Made by a program: the position numbers and the translations under genes. Shown here in pieces: positions 57,904 through 64,000 of a stretch of DNA of 64,000 nucleotides. How positions within the stretch are numbered: the first letter of the stretch is position 1; every line of letters starts with the position of its first letter. This DNA is from Mesorhizobium sp. WSM3859 (GTDB lineage Bacteria; Pseudomonadota; Alphaproteobacteria; Rhizobiales; Rhizobiaceae). A model generated the notes under the pieces. The model searched no databases. It was not told the origin of the DNA and was given only the letters and a program-made list of their open reading frames with translations. The stretch is from assembly GCF_002295065.1 (NCBI RefSeq), contig NZ_NSGG01000008.1:124001-188000 (forward strand), given 5' to 3'.

Positions 57904-58146
57904 TTATAGGACTATTACCGACAATAGCAGGATAAAGCCGATCGCCATCATCGCCAGACCCGGCCAATTCTGCGACAGGCCGAGGAAACCGAGCCCGCGC
58001 CGCCGCGGCTCCAATGTCGGGCCCGATGTTGCCAGGTTCGGCGCCGGACGGTGTGCTGGATCACTCAGCCGTCCGCGCCTCAGAGTGGCGCCCGCCATGT
58101 ACACGACGCCTGCAATGGTAAGCAAGGCACCGAGGATGACGATCAT
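57904..58146 (-). CDS. Small two-helix membrane protein
   Basis: An 80-residue protein with an N-terminal membrane helix (MIVILGALLTIAGVVYMAGATL) and a C-terminal one (GLAMMAIGFILLLSVIVL), joined by a polar loop of about 35 residues rich in Arg and Pro. The ATG at 58146 lies just after GGAGCGAGGAAAG, a good ribosome site, so the longer in-frame extension to 58341 is rejected. No family is recognised. Confidence 0.65.
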   Translation of the reverse strand: MIVILGALLTIAGVVYMAGATLRRGRLSDPAHRPAPNLATSGPTLEPRRRGLGFLGLSQNWPGLAMMAIGFILLLSVIVL

Positions 58147-58384
58147 CTTTCCTCGCTCCTTTCCGACGCCGCAGGACTTGGCAAGCGTTTCGCGAGATGG
58201 CTGCGTCCCGTTCCGACCTTCGGCAGCTGTTGCGACTTCGCAGCGGTCTCCTGCGGTCGGCGGCTGAGAAAGAACGGTCAAGACGGTCGGCAGGTTCCGA
58301 CAAGCCACCGGCCGACCAGCGTCGCATGGCGCGCCGAACAAAACTCTGGCGTTTGATTTATGGCCGCTGTGGAGGTCCGCAGCT

Positions 58385-59191
58385 CTAGGCTGTCACCCGC
58401 TTCATCAGCGCCATGGCGCCGAACGGCGCGCGCACCTTGCCTTCGCTGATAAAGTAGGCGAACACGTCGCGCGGCTTGACCGGCGCATCGGTCTTCGGGT
58501 CGGCGCGCGGCAGGTCGGCAGGCTGCTTGCCTCCGGCCCAGGTCTTCACACGTCCCGCCCATTCGTCGAGGCTTTTCGGCGTGTAGCAATCGGGGTTGTC
58601 GTCGCTGCCGGTCTGCAGCCGCGCGTAGACGAAATCGCCGGTGACATCGGCGATCGCCGGATACTTCGCGTGGTCGGCATAGACGATCGCGGCGTTGTAT
58701 TTGCGCGCTAGCGCCGGGAATTCCGGTACGATGAAGCTGTCGTGGCGCACTTCCAGCGCATGGCGCAAAGCCACGCCGTCCTGCTTTTCGGGCAAAAGTT
58801 TGAGGAAGGCTTCAAAATCGTCCGCATCGAATTTCTTGGTCGGCGCGAACTGCCACAAAATCGGGCCGAGCTTGTCGCCGAGCGCGGTAATGCCGGAATC
58901 GAGGAAGCGCATCATGGATTCGCCGGCTTCGCCGAGCACGCGGCGGTTGGTGACGAAGCGGTTACCCTTGAGCGAGAAGACGAACCCTTCGGGCGCATCG
59001 TTGGCCCATTTAACGAAGGTCGGTTCCTTGAAGCTGGAATAATAGGTGCCGTTGACCTCGATGGTCGGCACCTGGCGGCTGGCGTAGTGCAGCTGCTTGG
59101 CCTTGGCGAGCTTCTCTGGATAGAAGGAGGTGTCCCAGGGCTCGAAAGTCCAGCCGCCCATGCCGGCGCGGATTTTTCCTTGGGCAGTCAT
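58385..59191 (-). CDS. DUF72 (YecE-like) protein
   Basis: A 268-residue TIM-barrel-like protein of the DUF72 family, function unknown. It starts MTAQGKIRAGMGGWTFEPWD and shows the family segments YASRQVPTIEVNGTYYS, FSLKGNRFVTNRRVL, GPILWQFAP, ALEVRHDSF and FVYARLQTG. Conserved His, Asp and Arg sit at strand ends, suggesting an enzyme. It is followed downstream (lower coordinates) by only intergenic sequence and preceded by a GNAT gene 30 bp away on the same strand. Confidence 0.93.
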   Translation of the reverse strand: MTAQGKIRAGMGGWTFEPWDTSFYPEKLAKAKQLHYASRQVPTIEVNGTYYSSFKEPTFVKWANDAPEGFVFSLKGNRFVTNRRVLGEAGESMMRFLDSGITALGDKLGPILWQFAPTKKFDADDFEAFLKLLPEKQDGVALRHALEVRHDSFIVPEFPALARKYNAAIVYADHAKYPAIADVTGDFVYARLQTGSDDNPDCYTPKSLDEWAGRVKTWAGGKQPADLPRADPKTDAPVKPRDVFAYFISEGKVRAPFGAMALMKRVTA

Positions 59192-59221
59192 CGTCTTCCT
59201 CCTCCGCTTTTCAAGATGTGG

Positions 59222-59680
59222 TCAGGCCGCTTCGCTGACTGGCTTCACCATATCGACTAGGATCCATCCTGGCCGATACGGATTGGCCCGACGACCCGTT
59301 TCGCGATAACCGTTAGCCGAATAGAGCGCGATGTTCCGCTCCATGCGTGAATTGGTGTAGAGCCGCACCTCCGGCACGCCCCATGACCGCGCCTGCTCGT
59401 CAGCGAAGTCGAGCAATTTGATGCCAAGCTTTTTGCCCTGGAAGGCCGGCGAAACGGCGACGCTGAAGATCATGGCGTGGTCGGGATGGCGTTCCAGAAC
59501 GATCAATCCGGCGAGCTTTGAGCCTTCTTCCAGCAGCCAGACTTCGCCGCGCTCGATGCGCGGGGCATAGTTCTCGGTCACCGGGATCGGCGGTCCACCG
59601 AAGATGGGCGTGTAAGGCGCATAGGCATCCGTGGTCAGCGCAACGACGGCAGCTAGGTCTTCGGGACGGCCCAGTCTCAT
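59222..59680 (-). CDS. GNAT family N-acetyltransferase
   Basis: A 152-residue acetyltransferase with a single GNAT fold: MRLGRPEDLAAVVALTTDAYAPY at the start, VSPAFQGKKLGIKLLDFA with the acetyl-CoA-binding Q/RxxGxG/A-like motif (QGKKLG), and VRLYTNSRMERNIALYSANGYRETGR at the end. The acceptor is unknown. It is on the same strand as the DUF72 gene, 30 bp apart, and follows uvrA by about 100 bp, so a loose transcript unit is possible. Confidence 0.9.
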   Translation of the reverse strand: MRLGRPEDLAAVVALTTDAYAPYTPIFGGPPIPVTENYAPRIERGEVWLLEEGSKLAGLIVLERHPDHAMIFSVAVSPAFQGKKLGIKLLDFADEQARSWGVPEVRLYTNSRMERNIALYSANGYRETGRRANPYRPGWILVDMVKPVSEAA

Positions 59681-59786
59681 GATTGGTCCACTCCAGTAGC
59701 GGCCGCGATGACTTTCTGCATCCCAGCGGCTATGGCCGCGACGGCATCGAAGCGGCTTTCAATGGAGATCAGGCCGCTATCTGCCA

Positions 59787-62708
<2,922 letters not shown>

Positions 62709-62872
62709 CGCCGGTCGCCGCCTCAGATCTGGAATTTGCTGGATTGGGCGGGTTCGTCCCGGCCATCCCCTATGTAGGTATTTTTGCCGCCACGTCGAGA
62801 GACACCACAATCTCGACGGAAGACGCCAATCTTGGGTATTAACCGCCTTTCGCGCGAGCGGGCAAGCGGAAA

Positions 62873-62887
62873 GAACAAAGACCGAAC
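62873..62887 (-). promoter_or_regulatory. LexA (SOS) box upstream of uvrA
   Basis: The plus strand reads GAAC-AAAGACC-GAAC, which is GTTC-N7-GTTC on the uvrA strand, an exact match to the direct-repeat LexA box of alphaproteobacteria. It lies 165 bp before the uvrA start codon, implying LexA/RecA control of uvrA after DNA damage. Confidence 0.85.
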
Positions 62888-63435
62888 ACGCTCCTGACAA
62901 AGCGTTGTGGAAACATTCGCGTTGGGCGCTGTGAAAACAATCGCTCGAAGCGTCGTGAAGACAGGTGCCGCCGATGCCCGTCTCGTGGATTCACGGAGCC
63001 ACTCGACTTACCCGTACGTAACCTCCCGGCGATCACATTTTTCGGTAACCGGCTATTCAACGGTTGACGCCAGCGGCTCACGGGGGCAGTCTCAAAGGCG
63101 TCAACGAAGCCGGCCGTCTTTCGATGGCCTCGCCGCCCAACTGGCGACCTGCGAGACGCCGCAGGTGATAGCGATTAGCGCTTCGAACGACATTGTCCAA
63201 CGGACCCAGGAGCGGAGCATGACGCCACCGGACAGTCCCTTGAGGCTCCACACGGAGATGGAGCCGCGGCGGGCATAAGTGCCAGGGCAGACTTGAAACG
63301 CCAGCCCGACAAACCGTGACTTGCCGATTCCCTACAATCAGAGACCATAGTCGGATCGTCGGCCGAACGCCGCGTTGCATCCGAAACAGAACGCCGGCAG
63401 TCCACTCCCGGCTAAAGTTGGATTTTCAGATCCAT
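62888..63435. other. Non-coding stretch between uvrA control region and a small exported protein gene
   Basis: About 550 bp where only weak open frames exist; none has a good ribosome site or family resemblance. In rhizobia, ssb often lies divergent from uvrA, but no ssb sequence is seen here. Nothing else is recognisable apart from the hairpin that starts at 63436. Confidence 0.5.
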
Positions 63436-63479
63436 GAAGCCCCATCCGTCTGCTCAGCAGGGATGGGGCTTATATTTTG
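63436..63479 (+). terminator. Hairpin with T-rich tail
   Basis: The arms AAGCCCCATCC and GGATGGGGCTT pair perfectly around a 12-13-base loop, followed by ATATTTTGGG on the plus strand. It lies just beyond the end of the small exported protein gene (minus strand), so its plus-strand T run means it would mainly stop transcription arriving from the uvrA side. Confidence 0.75.
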
Positions 63480-63519
63480 GGGGAATGCCTGGCGCTCGGC
63501 AAGGGCGCTGCGCTTTCGA

Positions 63520-63801
63520 TTAGTGGTTCGGGACCCGGGCGGCGCCCGTCGCCATGTCGATCGTAATGCTCCCGCCGATCCTGACATCGGTGTTGCCGAT
63601 CTTGAAAGAGCCGTCGCTGCCGGCGGGCTGCGCGTCATCTGGCTCGGGCTGCGGCGCCGGCTTGGCGATGCGGTAGTCGCTGCTGACGCCCGGCAGTTTT
63701 TGCGACGGGCTGTCATCGGCAAGCGCGGTGCCGGCCATCAGAGCGCCAGCAAGCGCGGCGAGGGCGGCGCGTAAAAATCTGGGCTGAACGGACCTGATCA
63801 T
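63520..63801 (-). CDS. Small exported protein of unknown function
   Basis: A 93-residue protein with a signal peptide (MIRSVQPRFLRAALAALAGA..., cut near ALA/DD) and a mature part of about 65 residues. The latter is polar and Pro-rich (KPAPQPEPDDAQPAGSD) and ends in a short beta-like segment FKIGNTDVRIGGSITIDM. That last segment resembles the start of porin-like or outer-membrane strands in some rhizobial proteins, but this is too short for certainty. No Cys and no lipobox. The start at 63801 is preferred over 63852 because the signal peptide begins there. It lies 76 bp downstream of clpP on the same strand. Confidence 0.65.
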   Translation of the reverse strand: MIRSVQPRFLRAALAALAGALMAGTALADDSPSQKLPGVSSDYRIAKPAPQPEPDDAQPAGSDGSFKIGNTDVRIGGSITIDMATGAARVPNH

Positions 63802-63877
63802 GCGTGGACTATAGGGACGCAACTGGAGCGATGCCAGACGCGGGGCGATCAAATGCTGCGCGTCCGGCTCGAGACCG

Positions 63878-64000
63878 TCAGGCGGCCTTCTTGCGCGTAT
63901 CGTAGACGTGGTCGACGAGGCCCCATTCCTTCGCCTCCGCGGCGCTCATGAAATAGTCGCGGTCGAGCGTGCGCTCCACTTCCTCATAGGTCCGGCCGCA
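63878..64000 (-). CDS. clpP: ATP-dependent Clp protease proteolytic subunit, C-terminal end
   Basis: Only the last 40 residues are in the window: [20 protein letters not shown] then [19 protein letters not shown] and the stop at 63878-63880. The RDxFMSAxEAxEWGLVDxV pattern is diagnostic of ClpP; the Asp in DRDYFM is the acid of the catalytic triad, while Ser and His lie outside the window. ClpP forms the tetradecamer that degrades proteins fed by ClpX or ClpA, including CtrA in alphaproteobacteria. It is on the minus strand, so the rest of the gene lies to the right. Confidence 0.93.
   Translation of the reverse strand, partial: CGRTYEEVERTLDRDYFMSAAEAKEWGLVDHVYDTRKKAA

Noticed and set aside
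62907..63278. A 123-codon open frame after the uvrA control region
   Set aside because: It has no clear ribosome site, a random-looking composition rich in Ser, Arg and Thr, and no similarity to any family I know.

Overview
The window looks like a chromosomal segment of a Rhizobiales alphaproteobacterium, most like Mesorhizobium or a near relative. This rests on protein families and repeats read by eye, with no database search. Supporting signs are high GC, a single-chain B12-dependent ribonucleotide reductase (NrdJ), a giant coiled-coil protein resembling the Agrobacterium growth pole ring protein GPR, CckA, a DUF2865 protein, a cysteine-poor DksA, a uvrA gene with a GTTC-N7-GTTC SOS box, and several palindromic intergenic repeats of the rhizobial type. 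No CRISPR array, prophage, insertion sequence, tRNA or rRNA was found.

Layout. 1-2.9 kb: end of an unknown gene, an inverted pair of palindromic repeats, a VOC protein, and an AT-rich insert with an OLD-like ATPase/TOPRIM gene whose C-terminus is split by a frameshift. 2.9-13.8 kb: nrdJ with NrdR boxes, gltX, a DUF2865 secreted protein, a MAPEG protein, a malic enzyme/phosphotransacetylase fusion and an unusual SDR. 13.9-22 kb: an LpxH-like phosphoesterase, a lipocalin-like protein, a frameshifted MFS gene, a dipeptide epimerase and a four-gene Mla/MCE lipid transport operon ending in a hairpin terminator. 22-28.9 kb: the 2074-residue GPR-like protein, divergent from an Hpt protein. 29-30.8 kb: a [2Fe-2S] ferredoxin and its likely reductase, the latter flanked by two copies of one palindromic element.

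30.8-40.5 kb: a DHA2 exporter, a DUF922 protein, the folP-folB-folK operon (folP carries a 24-bp tandem duplication), DUF924, a Kef-type antiporter, an AraC regulator with an MFS exporter, and a small lipoprotein. 40.5-50.1 kb: an exported protein, ycjX-ycjF, a SixA-like phosphatase, dksA, a fliO-like gene, cckA, deoD and an exported hypothetical. 50.3-56.2 kb: urtABCDE behind a consensus sigma-54 promoter, with a perfect hairpin between urtA and urtB. 56.4-64 kb: a 58-residue protein, a diguanylate cyclase, a small membrane protein, DUF72, GNAT, uvrA with its SOS box, a small exported protein and the 3' end of clpP.

Most of this is core genome: nucleotide and folate synthesis, envelope lipid transport, polar growth and cell-cycle control, nitrogen scavenging and DNA repair. 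The accessory-looking parts are the AT-rich ATPase gene and the repeats. No clearly new multi-gene system was identified. The items most worth a second look are the GPR-like repeat protein, the frameshifted ATPase, the folP duplication and the regulatory sites upstream of nrdJ, urtA and uvrA.
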